DNA of 64,000 bases from positions 34,767-98,766 of the forward strand of contig CBFGUW010000017.1 of the NCBI GenBank assembly GCA_965652395.1, read 5' to 3'. The notes below the pieces were generated by a model, which was not told where the DNA came from, did not search any database, and saw only the letters and a list, made by a program, of their open reading frames with translations. Source of the DNA: Saccharospirillum sp965652395. Its GTDB lineage: Bacteria; Pseudomonadota; Gammaproteobacteria; Pseudomonadales; Natronospirillaceae. Of the stretch, positions 16,744 to 25,383 are shown piece by piece. Within the stretch, counting starts at the first letter, position 1. The number at the start of each line of letters is the position of its first letter. Made by a program: the position numbers and the translations under genes.

Positions 16744-17679
16744 TCAAATACGTTCGGAGAAATAGTCGGTTATCCGCTGCTTCACTTGTGCGTCCTTCAG
16801 TATCCGATAGTGCCCCAACCCTCGGGTAAACAAGGTTTCGGCCTGGGTCCAGTAACTCGCCGTCCGTTCAAAATCGTCCCAATGAACCTCTTCATCGTTC
16901 CTGTCGGCGACCATCAATCCGGGGGTGTTGAGTTGTTGGGCGGCGAAGTCATGGCATAGCCGATCCCAAATGGGCTCGGAGATTCCCAAATGCCGCTCCC
17001 CGATTTCGACCGAGTAATCGCCAAGTTTGTGTTTAAAAGCGGCTTTCACCCGGTCGGACACGCCGATGAATCCACAAAACGTATCCACCATGGCCTCGAT
17101 ATTCAGCCCGGGTGAGATCAACGACAGATAGCCCGGCTGTAACCCCTGTTCCAGTGCCTGCACCACCGTCTGGCAACCAATGGAGTGAGCGATAACTCCG
17201 GCGGGCTGCCCCAGCAGATCCTGAATGGCCAGCAATACCTGAACAAACTCATAGAGATTGGTCTGGCGGGTCGGGTTCAAGCCGTGTCCGGGCAGATCGA
17301 ACAGGCACACCTGGTATCCGGATTCGACCAAAGGGGCCACCAGGCTGCGGAACTGGCTGCCACTGCCGCGCCAGCCATGCACCCCGAAGATAAGCGGTGC
17401 TGTCGGCGAGCCCCAGCAGTACAGGTCGATCCCTTCCGGACCAAAATGCAGCAGCAACCGCCGGTCCGCACTGTTCCAGAATGCCTGGGTGCGTTTACCC
17501 GGGCGGCTGTGAACCGGCGTGAACCACATGCGGTTCAGCAAGGCTCCCGCTGCAGTGGGAGAGACCAACCCCAGGCCGTTCAAACTCTTCCCCAATACCC
17601 GATAGCGCTTCGGCATCGGACGTGCCTGAGGCGTGGTCTTGGCGATACGGCCGGTGGATGAGGTTTGGTGAAGCGTCAT
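16744..17679 (-). CDS. alpha/beta hydrolase
   Basis: 311 residues. FGVHGWRGSGSQF forms the oxyanion region, VCLFDLPGHGLNP follows, AHSIGCQ holds the nucleophile serine in a GxSxG-like elbow with Ala for the first Gly, and GLGHYRIL carries the catalytic histidine. The ATG at 17679 has a good AAGGAAG ribosome binding site; the frame continues upstream into the divergent regulator and that part is rejected. It is divergent from a DJ-1/AraC-type regulator, which may control it. Substrate unknown. Confidence 0.85.
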   Translation of the reverse strand: MTLHQTSSTGRIAKTTPQARPMPKRYRVLGKSLNGLGLVSPTAAGALLNRMWFTPVHSRPGKRTQAFWNSADRRLLLHFGPEGIDLYCWGSPTAPLIFGVHGWRGSGSQFRSLVAPLVESGYQVCLFDLPGHGLNPTRQTNLYEFVQVLLAIQDLLGQPAGVIAHSIGCQTVVQALEQGLQPGYLSLISPGLNIEAMVDTFCGFIGVSDRVKAAFKHKLGDYSVEIGERHLGISEPIWDRLCHDFAAQQLNTPGLMVADRNDEEVHWDDFERTASYWTQAETLFTRGLGHYRILKDAQVKQRITDYFSERI

Positions 17680-17785
17680 GGCGGGCTTCCTTTGGTGTGT
17701 TGAATAACGCCTCGCAGTCTGCTCCTTGTTGATTCGGTTCATAAGTGTCATATTTGACATCTTACTGGCGAAAAGGGTCGTCGCG

Positions 17786-18838
17786 ATGAAAGTGGTCATT
17801 CTCCTCACCGATCGGTGTGCCGGCTCCCTGGCGGTGAGTCTGGTGGATGCGTTGATTACCGCCAACTACTGCCATATCAAAGCCGGTGCTGAAAACCCGC
17901 TGTTTGAGTGGGTGCTCACCTCGGTCGATGGTAAGCCGGTGATGCCGTTCAACGGTATACCGCTGACACCGGATTGTTCCATAGAGGATCTGTACCGTGA
18001 CGACAGTACGGCCATCGAAGACCAGATCTGGATAGTGCCGTCCATTTACGATGCCGTCTCACGCCAAACCAAGATCACCGACGCCCTGCAACAACTGAAA
18101 CCGATGATCAGTCTAGTGAGCGATCACTACCGGCGCGGCGGTCAATTGGCCAGCTGCTGCACCGGTTCCTTTCTGCTCGCGGCAGCCGGGGTGCTGGATC
18201 ACTATCCCGCCCTGATGCACTGGCGCAGCGAACTAAACTTCAAACAGCTGTTCCCTCACCTGAAAATCGACACCCGCTCGCCGCTGGTCGATTACGGTCG
18301 CATCATCTGTACCACCGGAGGTGCCCAAAGTTGTCATCAATTGGTGATCCATCTGGTCGAGAAGTATCACAGCGATGGCCTGGCCATGGCCTTGGCCAAG
18401 ATGCTGCAGGTTGATCGTCACCCAACGCCACCGGTGGTGTATGGCGCCACCCGGGAAGACCCAGGCCACAACGACGAGAAAGTCCGTATTGTCCAGGCCC
18501 GGTTCCGCGAAAATCTGCACCGTCAGGTCAGTGTCGAGCAATTGGCGGATGGCTTGAACATCAGCGATCGGCAATTGATCCGCCGTTTCCGTCAGGCCAC
18601 CGGCCTGTCACCGCTCAAATATTTGCAAAAGGAACGTCTGAAACGCGCATGCCAGCTGTTGGAAAACAGCCGCTTGACCTCGGCCCGTATCGCACTGGAA
18701 GTCGGTTATCAGGATGAGAGTAATTTCCGGCGCCTGTTCAAACGGGAGCTGGGTATGACAATGGAGCACTACCGCAGCCAGTTTGGTGGCATGAAAGTGA
18801 TTGAGCGGGAGGCAACGCAGCCGGTGCCCGCTCAATGA
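17786..18838 (+). CDS. GlxA-type transcriptional regulator (DJ-1/PfpI domain plus AraC HTH)
   Basis: 350 residues. The N-terminal half (1-~200) is a DJ-1/PfpI-like domain with the nucleophile-elbow context LASCCTGSFLLAAAGVLD. The C-terminal ~100 residues form an AraC HTH: VSVEQLADGLNISDRQLIRRF, then ARIALEVGYQDESNFRRLFKRELGM. The start at MKVVILLTDR is supported by the domain start. The gene is divergent from the alpha/beta hydrolase, its likely target. The effector is not predictable from sequence. Confidence 0.9.
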   Translation: MKVVILLTDRCAGSLAVSLVDALITANYCHIKAGAENPLFEWVLTSVDGKPVMPFNGIPLTPDCSIEDLYRDDSTAIEDQIWIVPSIYDAVSRQTKITDALQQLKPMISLVSDHYRRGGQLASCCTGSFLLAAAGVLDHYPALMHWRSELNFKQLFPHLKIDTRSPLVDYGRIICTTGGAQSCHQLVIHLVEKYHSDGLAMALAKMLQVDRHPTPPVVYGATREDPGHNDEKVRIVQARFRENLHRQVSVEQLADGLNISDRQLIRRFRQATGLSPLKYLQKERLKRACQLLENSRLTSARIALEVGYQDESNFRRLFKRELGMTMEHYRSQFGGMKVIEREATQPVPAQ

Positions 18839-18845
18839 GGTTGGA

Positions 18846-19088
18846 TTAGGCTTTCCAGAACGGCTTGGCGGCCTCCTGACGCAGCGCCCCGGTGGGCAGT
18901 CCGGTGTCTTTCTCGACACGGGCGATGTCCATTAGCGGTAACTCCGCACGCAGTTGTGAACGGACTTTGTGGCGCCAAAACCAGACTTTGAGGGTCGTCT
19001 TAACCCGCCGCCACGAATCGATGGTTTCGGGGTGACATTCAACGCAATCCTGGAAGGTTCTATAGTGATGTTCCGATGCAGTGGTCAT
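18846..19088 (-). CDS. small DUF1127-like basic protein
   Basis: 80 residues. The C-terminal half (WRRVKTTLKVWFWRHKVRSQLRAEL, then MDIARVEKDTGLPTGALRQEAAKPFW) resembles the arginine-rich DUF1127 domain, whose C-terminus commonly ends in E-x-x-K-P-F-W. Some DUF1127 proteins bind RNA or tune phosphate and carbon metabolism. GGAGG 8 nt upstream supports the ATG at 19088 over one five codons earlier. It converges with the GlxA-type regulator and diverges from the lysR gene. Confidence 0.8.
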   Translation of the reverse strand: MTTASEHHYRTFQDCVECHPETIDSWRRVKTTLKVWFWRHKVRSQLRAELPLMDIARVEKDTGLPTGALRQEAAKPFWKA

Positions 19089-19196
19089 GGCATTGGCCTC
19101 CATAAAAGATGAATGAGATCGGGCCTGTCATTGCTATTAAACTGCTCTAGAATGACTGAATCCATCAGTCTTTAATGAAGGGGGCGTTCGTAAAGC

Positions 19197-20117
19197 ATGA
19201 ACATCAAGTTGGATAAGCTGCGTTCATTCGTGCTGGTGGCCGATGAAGGCAACCTGACCCGGGCCGCCAAGCGACGTCACACCACGCCCTCGGCCGTCAG
19301 CGAACATCTGCGCCAGCTCGAAGATCAGTTTGGTCTGCCTCTGTTCGCACGCTCCAGCCGTGGTATGGAACTCACTCCGGAAGGTCGAAAGTTGCTGCCT
19401 CCGGCCCGTCAGGCGCTGATGCAGATCGCCGAGTTGGACGAAATTGCCCGCTCATTGCGTTGTGAAACCCCGACCACCCTGGTCCTTGGCTTGAACGCAC
19501 CGCCGGAGTATCTAAAGGTCGATCAATTGTTGCGCCTGACGGCTCAGGAGCTGCCTGAAGTGAAGGTGGAATTGGTGACCAGCAGTTCCAAACTAGTTGT
19601 CGACCAAGTGCATGAAAGCAAGATGGACCTCGGGTTCATGTACGGCGATCCGACTCGGGATTCGATAGAGCCCATCCGCCTGGCTGACATTGGGTTCTGC
19701 GTCGTTGGCCCCTCCGACTGTAAATTGCAGGCATTACCGAGCCACCCGGAAGAACGCCGAGCCTTACCCTGGATCTGGCCTTCCTGTAACTGCCCGTTGT
19801 CACAGATGATGCCCGGCATTGTCGGCTTTGATCGGGAACAAGTCAGAGTGCTATCGAGCGCGGAAGATGAACACGTAACGCTGACCATGGTTCGTGCAGG
19901 CTTGGGTTACGGCGTGGTTGAAAAAGAGCTGGCACAGCACTGGGCGGGTCGTGGCAGTGTGCGCATCATCGAAGAGGTATCCTCCAAAACCAGCCTCAAC
20001 CTGGTGGTGCGTCGTGATCGTTTGGCTCGCACGCCCATTACGACAGTGGTGGAAATTGCCCGAAGGCTATGGGAAGACAGGGTGGTTGATGTCAGAAAAA
20101 CGGAACCTGTGGGTTAA
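19197..20117 (+). CDS. LysR-family transcriptional regulator
   Basis: 306 residues. The winged HTH is at the N-terminus: LDKLRSFVLVADEGNLTRAAKRRHTTPSAVSEHLRQLE, seen as FVLVADEGNLTRAAKR and PSAVSEHLRQLEDQFG. A periplasmic-binding-protein-like effector domain follows from about residue 95. The gene is divergent from the DUF1127-like gene. Its direct target is not evident; the divergent small gene is the conventional candidate. Confidence 0.93.
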   Translation: MNIKLDKLRSFVLVADEGNLTRAAKRRHTTPSAVSEHLRQLEDQFGLPLFARSSRGMELTPEGRKLLPPARQALMQIAELDEIARSLRCETPTTLVLGLNAPPEYLKVDQLLRLTAQELPEVKVELVTSSSKLVVDQVHESKMDLGFMYGDPTRDSIEPIRLADIGFCVVGPSDCKLQALPSHPEERRALPWIWPSCNCPLSQMMPGIVGFDREQVRVLSSAEDEHVTLTMVRAGLGYGVVEKELAQHWAGRGSVRIIEEVSSKTSLNLVVRRDRLARTPITTVVEIARRLWEDRVVDVRKTEPVG

Positions 20118-20153
20118 CCATCTCATCTGGCGGGCGCGGAACCGCTACCGGGT

Positions 20154-20184
20154 TTTAGAAAATCCCCGCCGGTGTCCGGCGGGG
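20154..20184 (-). terminator. intrinsic terminator after calA
   Basis: Read on the minus strand, CCCCGCCGG-ACA-CCGGCGGGG forms a perfect 9-bp GC stem followed by ATTTTCTAAA. It lies 8 bp beyond the calA stop and could also block read-through from the convergent lysR gene. Confidence 0.7.
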
Positions 20185-20191
20185 CGGTTGG

Positions 20192-20959
20192 TCACAAGTA
20201 AGTCGCCGCCAGTCCTCCATCGATGGGGATATTGGCGCCGCAGATCCAGCGGGATTCGTCGGCGCAGAGAAAGGCAATCACGTCCGCTATTTCATCGGCG
20301 AAGGCGGGTCGTTTCATTCGATCCGCGTCATTCGCGACCCGTTCTTCACCCAGCATGGTGACGAAATCTCCCAGGATAGGTGTGAATACCGGCCCGGGGG
20401 CGACACAGTTCATGCGCACATCCCGTTGTTTAAACCAGAGCGGCGCATGGGTGGTGGTCCAAACAATCAGGGCTTCCTTGAAATATTGGTAACAGGTTTC
20501 CTGAGGCACCGGGTTTTTCGTCAACCAGGCTGTCCCCTCGGCAAAGCTTGAAGTGGCGGCGAGGGATTTGTGTTGTTCCAGGCGCTCGGGCCAGTCCCGG
20601 CCGAGAATCGAAGCCACGTTCACAATGGAGCCTCCTGCCTTCATTTTGCCAAGAAGTTGTTCACTCAGGTGGCGCAGACCCAGGTAGTTCACTCGCCCCA
20701 CCAGATCCACGTCGGCGGTGCCGGGCACGCCCGCGATGTTGCACAGGGCGTCGATGCCGTTTGGCAGTTGGTCCACCAGGCGGTCAATGGCGGCCGTATC
20801 ACCCAGATCCGCCTGATGGATAGCGGTGAGCGTCAAAGCGGGTTCATTGCGATCCACTCCTATGACACGCGCCCCTTGCAGGCGTGCAAAACGGGCGACT
20901 TCGGCGCCAATGCCGGAGGAAACGCCGGTCACGACCAGAGTTTTGTCTTGCAGTTTCAT
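20192..20959 (-). CDS. calA: coniferyl-alcohol dehydrogenase-like SDR
   Basis: 255 residues of the short-chain dehydrogenase family. The cofactor motif is TGVSSGIG (11-18), the YxxxK active-site motif is YQYFK, and the NAG-like motif is NIAGVPGTAD. GPVFTPIL, FVTMLG and the end IPIDGGLAATYL match CalA-type enzymes closely; these oxidise coniferyl and related aromatic or benzylic alcohols with NAD. It lies 32 bp downstream of the aldehyde dehydrogenase in the same operon, giving an alcohol-to-aldehyde-to-acid route. The exact aromatic alcohol is an inference. Confidence 0.88.
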   Translation of the reverse strand: MKLQDKTLVVTGVSSGIGAEVARFARLQGARVIGVDRNEPALTLTAIHQADLGDTAAIDRLVDQLPNGIDALCNIAGVPGTADVDLVGRVNYLGLRHLSEQLLGKMKAGGSIVNVASILGRDWPERLEQHKSLAATSSFAEGTAWLTKNPVPQETCYQYFKEALIVWTTTHAPLWFKQRDVRMNCVAPGPVFTPILGDFVTMLGEERVANDADRMKRPAFADEIADVIAFLCADESRWICGANIPIDGGLAATYL

Positions 20960-20991
20960 GGTGGTGTCCTTTTGTTATGGTTTCTTGTGAA

Positions 20992-22455
20992 TTAGAAGGG
21001 ATACTGAGGTGCCGTGTCTTTCACCGTGACCCATTGCCAATGGGTGTAGTTTTCCCAGTCGGAGGGACCACCCACAGCGCTGCCATTGCCCGATTGACCA
21101 AAACCCCCAAAGGGATTGATGCATTCATCGTTTACGGTCTGGTCGTTGATGTGCAGCAAGCCCACGTGCAATTGCTGGCCGATGGCGGTGGCGCGACCGA
21201 CATTATTGGAAATCACCGCTCCGGCCAGGCCGTATTCGGTACGGTTGGCAAGTGCAACGGCTTCGTCGTCGCTGCCGAAGGTGATCAGGTTGGCGACCGG
21301 CGCGAACACTTCCTCATCGAAGGCGCGCATACCGGGTTTGACACCCGACAAGACGGTGGGTGAGTAGAACAGGCCATCGTATTGTCCGCCGGTTTCCAAA
21401 ATGGCGCCGGCGGCGATGCTGTCCTGAACAATGGCATGGGCGCGTTGTAACTGACGTTCGTTGATCAGCGGGCCGATGGCGACCTGACCACTGGCCGGGT
21501 CTCCCACTGGTAGATGACGGGCTTTTTCGACCACTTTGGCCGTCAGTTCAGCGGCGATTTTTTCATGCACCAGAATGCGGCTGGACGCCATACAGATCTG
21601 CCCCTGATGCAGGTAAGCCCCCCATGCGATGTTACTGGCGGCAAGATCCAGGTCGGCATCGTCGAGGACAATCAAACTGCTGTTGCCGCCGAGTTCCAGA
21701 GATACTTTTTTCAAGTGTCGACCGCACAGCTCGCCGACCTTGCGACCGGCCTGGGTCGAACCGGTAAAGGCCACCATGCCGATCTCCGGCGCCGAACACA
21801 GAGCTTCGCCAGCCTCTATACCACCGGGTAATACCTGATAAAGACCCTTTGGCAGACCTGCGGCTTCGAACGCCAGGGCCATGATGTAGCCGCCGGACAC
21901 CGGTGTTTGGGGGTCTGGTTTGGTAACGACGGCGTTACCCGCCGCCAAGGCGGGGGCGATTGAACGAAGCGATAGAATCAGCGGGAAATTGAACGGGGAA
22001 ATCACCCCCACCACGCCCAGCGGAACGCGTTTCGCGTAGGATTGTCGGTCTGGGGTTGAAGCCAGGGTTAGCCCGGTGGGTTGCAAAACCATGGATGAGG
22101 CCAGTTGCAGCAGAGTGACCGCCTCGCGGATTTCATGTTCCGCCTTGGGAAGAATGCCTCCGGTCTCCCGTGCGATGATCAATGCCAGTTCTTCGGCGTT
22201 GTTTTGCAGGTAATCGGCGGCTTTCAGGAAGATGGCGGCGCGTTCCCGTACCGGCATCCGGACCCAGGCTTTCTGGGCGATGGCGGCGCTGGCGGTGGCG
22301 ATTTGAACGTCGCCAGCCGAGGCTTCACCGGTGGTGGTCAGAATGCCTCCGGTGGCCGGTTCCACTACCTCGTTCAGGCGGGACGTGGCGGTCCACTCGC
22401 CGGTGAAGAGCGTGCCCCGCCAGGGGGCTGTGTCGAGTAGGGCGGTGTTTGTCAT
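20992..22455 (-). CDS. benzaldehyde/vanillin-type NAD(P) aldehyde dehydrogenase
   Basis: 487 residues. GVISPFNFPLILS, the catalytic glutamate in SLELGGNSSL, the catalytic cysteine in HQGQICMASSRI, and the C-terminal signature FGGFGQSGNGSAVGGPSDWENYTHWQWVTV are visible in pieces. That last region, ending TAPQYPF, is characteristic of aromatic aldehyde dehydrogenases such as XylC and Vdh. GGAG 7 nt upstream supports the ATG at 22455; a longer frame upstream runs through the promoter. First gene of the operon with calA; controlled by the sigma-54 promoter at 22511-22527. Confidence 0.9.
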   Translation of the reverse strand: MTNTALLDTAPWRGTLFTGEWTATSRLNEVVEPATGGILTTTGEASAGDVQIATASAAIAQKAWVRMPVRERAAIFLKAADYLQNNAEELALIIARETGGILPKAEHEIREAVTLLQLASSMVLQPTGLTLASTPDRQSYAKRVPLGVVGVISPFNFPLILSLRSIAPALAAGNAVVTKPDPQTPVSGGYIMALAFEAAGLPKGLYQVLPGGIEAGEALCSAPEIGMVAFTGSTQAGRKVGELCGRHLKKVSLELGGNSSLIVLDDADLDLAASNIAWGAYLHQGQICMASSRILVHEKIAAELTAKVVEKARHLPVGDPASGQVAIGPLINERQLQRAHAIVQDSIAAGAILETGGQYDGLFYSPTVLSGVKPGMRAFDEEVFAPVANLITFGSDDEAVALANRTEYGLAGAVISNNVGRATAIGQQLHVGLLHINDQTVNDECINPFGGFGQSGNGSAVGGPSDWENYTHWQWVTVKDTAPQYPF

Positions 22456-22510
22456 TGTTGTTCTCCGTCGGTGAATCGAAGCCCGGTGAGTGCCGGGCGA
22501 TAAGCCCTTG

Positions 22511-22527
22511 AGCAAGCGCTGTGCCCG
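22511..22527 (-). promoter_or_regulatory. sigma-54 (-24/-12) promoter of the aldehyde dehydrogenase-calA operon
   Basis: On the minus strand GGGCAC-AGCGC-TTGCT matches the sigma-54 consensus TGGCAC-N5-TTGCW at nearly every position. The GG dinucleotide (22525-22524) and GC (22513-22512) are exactly 10 bp apart. Transcription would start near 22500, about 45 nt upstream of the ATG. A sigma-54 activator gene lies divergently upstream. Confidence 0.88.
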
Positions 22528-22555
22528 GTTGCCCTTTACAGCGGTTCGGAGGGTG

Positions 22556-22568
22556 TAACTCATTGTTT
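22556..22568 (-). promoter_or_regulatory. IHF-like box
   Basis: The minus strand reads AAACAATGAGTTA, one mismatch from the IHF consensus WATCAAN4TTR. It is about 30 bp upstream of the -24 element, the position IHF occupies in XylR-type promoters, where it bends DNA between activator and promoter. The surrounding 15 bases (TGTAACTCATTGTTT on +) recur at 32054-32068 in front of another sigma-54-like promoter. Confidence 0.55.
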
Positions 22569-22636
22569 TGACGCCAATAAAAGGCGAGTGATGTGTTACG
22601 GGAGCGGCGTTTCGGCCCAGGAGTGGGACGCTGCGT

Positions 22637-22693
22637 TTGATCAAATGATGAAGACGGAAGGTGTGACAGTGGTTGAGTTGATTAAATCAGCAA
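22637..22693. promoter_or_regulatory. pair of XylR/DmpR-type upstream activator sites
   Basis: TTGATCAAATGATGAA (22637-22652) and TTGATTAAATCAGCAA (22678-22693) are similar 16-mers with the TTGATYAAAT half-site known for XylR/DmpR activators. They are spaced 41 bp, about four helical turns, and lie roughly 110-170 bp upstream of the -24 element. This is the expected enhancer position. The assignment rests on motif memory and position. Confidence 0.65.
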
Positions 22694-22753
22694 GACTATA
22701 GTCGAAGGTGGTCTAAGAGCCCTCCATAACAACAAGACACAGGTTCAACCATC

Positions 22754-24553
22754 ATGAAGGCGCCCGAACGAATTTCCCTGGCGGCGATGTCCCGCGACAG
22801 TGACCGCGTATTGTTGCGCGGTAATTCCAAAGAACTGGATTTCCAGCATTCGCCAACGCTGGAGGAACTGACCGAATGCCTCAGTTTCTCGCCGGGCGAC
22901 GGCCGCATCTGGCTGAACGATCAGCGCATGCTGATGCTTCACGCCTCTTCTTTCGGTGTTTTCCGTCGTGAAATGATCGATACCCTGGGCATTGATCGGA
23001 CCCGTGGTTTATTGACCCGCACCGGCTATGTCTCCGGCACGCGGGACGCCGAGCTGGTACGCCAGCGTTGGCCCAATGCCGACCCGGCTTCCATATTTGG
23101 TGCCGGAACCCAGCTTCATGGTCTGGAAGGGTTGGTCAAGGTCGAACCGGTGCATTTTGAGTTCGACACCGAAAAAGGCATCTACGAAGGCGAGTTCTTC
23201 TGGCATCACAGCAGTGAAGATGAAGAGCATGTCGCGGCCTACGGTATTGGAACCGATCCGGTGTGCTGGATGGAGTTAGGCTACGCCATGGGCTATGTCA
23301 GTGGTCTTATCGGGTCTCTGGTGATATTTCGCGAGGTCGAATGCCGGGCCATGGGACACTCCAAGTGTCGGGTGATTGGGAAGTCGGCGGACCGATGGGA
23401 GGATATCGAAGACGATTTGCGTTACTTGAACGCATCCAGCAAGACGGCAGCCCGTTCGACCAAGGCAACATCGGTGGCCTTGCCAGAAGTATCGATGGGG
23501 GCACTCTCTGAAGACGCGAAAATGATTGGTGCTTCGGCGGCGTTCACGGCGGCCAGTCATGCGCTCAAACGGGTGGCCAATACCCGAGCGACTGTGCTGC
23601 TGACCGGGGAGTCCGGCGTAGGCAAGGAATTGTTCGCCACACACTTGCACCAGATGAGTGACCGGAATGCCGGTCCCTTTGTTGCCTTTAACTGTGCCGC
23701 CATACCGGAAAGCCTGATGGAGTCCGAATTGTTTGGTGTGGAACGCGGCGCTTTCACCGGTGCCAATCACAGCCGGGCCGGGCGCTTTGAACGAGCCCAG
23801 GTCGGCACCCTTTTCTTGGATGAAATCGCGACGCTGAGCCTTGCGGGTCAGAGTAAGCTGCTGCGCGCGTTGCAGGAACGCGAAGTGGAACGAGTGGGCG
23901 GTAGTCGAGCTATCCCAGTGGACGTCGGGCTGGTGGCCGCCACCAATGTCGACCTGCGCGACGCTGTGGCCCGGGGTGACTTTCGCGAGGACCTCTTCTA
24001 CCGCCTGAATGTGTTCCCAATCACACTGCCGCCGCTGCGTGAACGTCGCGATGACATCCCCTTGTTGATCAACCACTTCCTCAATCACTACGGCCAGCTG
24101 CATGGCCGACCTGTCAATGGCATGACCGGCAAAGCGACACAGGCGCTGCTGAATTACGGCTTTCCAGGCAACATCCGCGAGCTGCAAAACCTGATAGAGC
24201 GGGGCGTCATCGCCGCTGAGGAAGGCGAACCGGTGGACCTGCCGCATCTGTTTCACAACGAGCACGTACCGCGAGAACTGCTTTACTCGGTCACCGCGAC
24301 TGGGAACCTGACCAGCGGCGAGACTGACCGGCAGGAAGAGGAAACGCTGCTTGAACACTTGGTCAGACTAAGTGGCAGTGACCAGCCACTGTCTTTCGAT
24401 GAAGTGGAACAACGTCTGTTACGGGAAGCGGTCGAGCGGGCCGGAGGTAACCTCGCCGAAGCGGCGCGGTACGTTGGCTTGACGCGGGCGCAATTGGCTT
24501 ATCGACTGAAGAAGGGAGTGAACCCCGTACCCAAGCGCCCAGGTTCCGGCTAA
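22754..24553 (+). CDS. XylR/DmpR-family sigma-54-dependent activator of aromatic metabolism
   Basis: 599 residues in four parts. A XylR_N effector domain (about 30-165) binds the aromatic inducer in this family. A V4R segment (about 150-215) has the Cys pair in VECRAMGHSKCRVIG. The AAA+ domain (about 255-480) has GESGVGKE (Walker A), ESELFGVERGAFTGA (sigma-54 contact loop) and LFLDEIATL (Walker B). The C-terminal Fis-type HTH ends AARYVGLTRAQLAYRLKK. The gene is divergent from the aldehyde dehydrogenase-calA operon, which has a matching promoter. The likely inducer is an aromatic alcohol or aldehyde. Confidence 0.93.
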   Translation: MKAPERISLAAMSRDSDRVLLRGNSKELDFQHSPTLEELTECLSFSPGDGRIWLNDQRMLMLHASSFGVFRREMIDTLGIDRTRGLLTRTGYVSGTRDAELVRQRWPNADPASIFGAGTQLHGLEGLVKVEPVHFEFDTEKGIYEGEFFWHHSSEDEEHVAAYGIGTDPVCWMELGYAMGYVSGLIGSLVIFREVECRAMGHSKCRVIGKSADRWEDIEDDLRYLNASSKTAARSTKATSVALPEVSMGALSEDAKMIGASAAFTAASHALKRVANTRATVLLTGESGVGKELFATHLHQMSDRNAGPFVAFNCAAIPESLMESELFGVERGAFTGANHSRAGRFERAQVGTLFLDEIATLSLAGQSKLLRALQEREVERVGGSRAIPVDVGLVAATNVDLRDAVARGDFREDLFYRLNVFPITLPPLRERRDDIPLLINHFLNHYGQLHGRPVNGMTGKATQALLNYGFPGNIRELQNLIERGVIAAEEGEPVDLPHLFHNEHVPRELLYSVTATGNLTSGETDRQEEETLLEHLVRLSGSDQPLSFDEVEQRLLREAVERAGGNLAEAARYVGLTRAQLAYRLKKGVNPVPKRPGSG

Positions 24554-24586
24554 AATGCGCGCCTTCTCTATCATTCCGAGGTCATC

Positions 24587-25153
24587 ATGCCTAAAGCCCC
24601 TGAGATCAAACCCGGTCACATCATAGAACTGGACGGCGCCCAATACGCGGTCCGCAAGGTGGATGTCCACAGCCCCAGCGCCCGGGGTGCAGCCACCTTG
24701 TATAAAATGACGTTGGCTGAGTTGGTAACCAAGCGTAAGCGCGAGGAAGCGTTCAAGGGTGATGACCTGCTGACCCTGGCGGACTTCCAGTCCCGGACAC
24801 TGCAATACCTGTTCGCCGATGGTGACATGCATACTTTTATGGACAGCGAAGACTACGCTCAGCACATGTTGTCCAGTGAGGATCTCGGTGAGCAACTGGG
24901 CTGGCTGCATGAAGGTATGGAAGGCCTGACCGGCCTGGTGGTCAACGATGTGTTGGTGGCCATTGAGCTGCCCCAATCCGTCGTAAAAACCATCGTGGAA
25001 ACCGCGCCCGGCATCAAAGGTGCTTCCGCTTCGGCGCGTACCAAACCGGCCATACTCGAAGGCGGAATTACCGTTCAGGTGCCGGAATACATCGAACAGG
25101 GCGAGCGTATCAAGGTCAATACCGAAAGCCGCAAATTCATGTCCCGCGCCTGA
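24587..25153 (+). CDS. efpL: elongation factor P-like protein EfpL (YeiP)
   Basis: 188 residues with the three beta-barrel domains of EF-P. The tip loop reads SPSARGAATLYK, with arginine in place of the modified lysine of canonical EF-P; this defines the EfpL/YeiP subfamily, which relieves ribosome stalling without that modification. FMDSEDYAQHML and VQVPEYIEQGERIKVNT are family blocks. A GAGG ribosome binding site precedes the ATG. It stands alone, starting 33 bp after the XylR-type gene. Confidence 0.95.
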   Translation: MPKAPEIKPGHIIELDGAQYAVRKVDVHSPSARGAATLYKMTLAELVTKRKREEAFKGDDLLTLADFQSRTLQYLFADGDMHTFMDSEDYAQHMLSSEDLGEQLGWLHEGMEGLTGLVVNDVLVAIELPQSVVKTIVETAPGIKGASASARTKPAILEGGITVQVPEYIEQGERIKVNTESRKFMSRA

Positions 25154-25383
25154 GTCGACCGACTCCAATGGCATGGACCTGACGGCGGCGTTTGGGTTCA
25201 TGCCCGACTTGTTTCGAATCAATTGCGACCTTAACAACTCTTGAATGAATTTTCCCCTGGTGAGAAATAAAACCCTAGACTAAAGTTAACAGCAGGATGG
25301 CACAGGCCGTTAACAATCAGATATTCATTCGAATAGTCCTTAGGACATGGACACTGATCAACCCGTGGTAAGAGGTGATCCAG

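Noticed and set aside
20154..20184. Reading the hairpin as part of the dispersed palindrome family
   Set aside because: It lacks the CCGCAGCA core and arms and has a terminator T-run on the minus strand.
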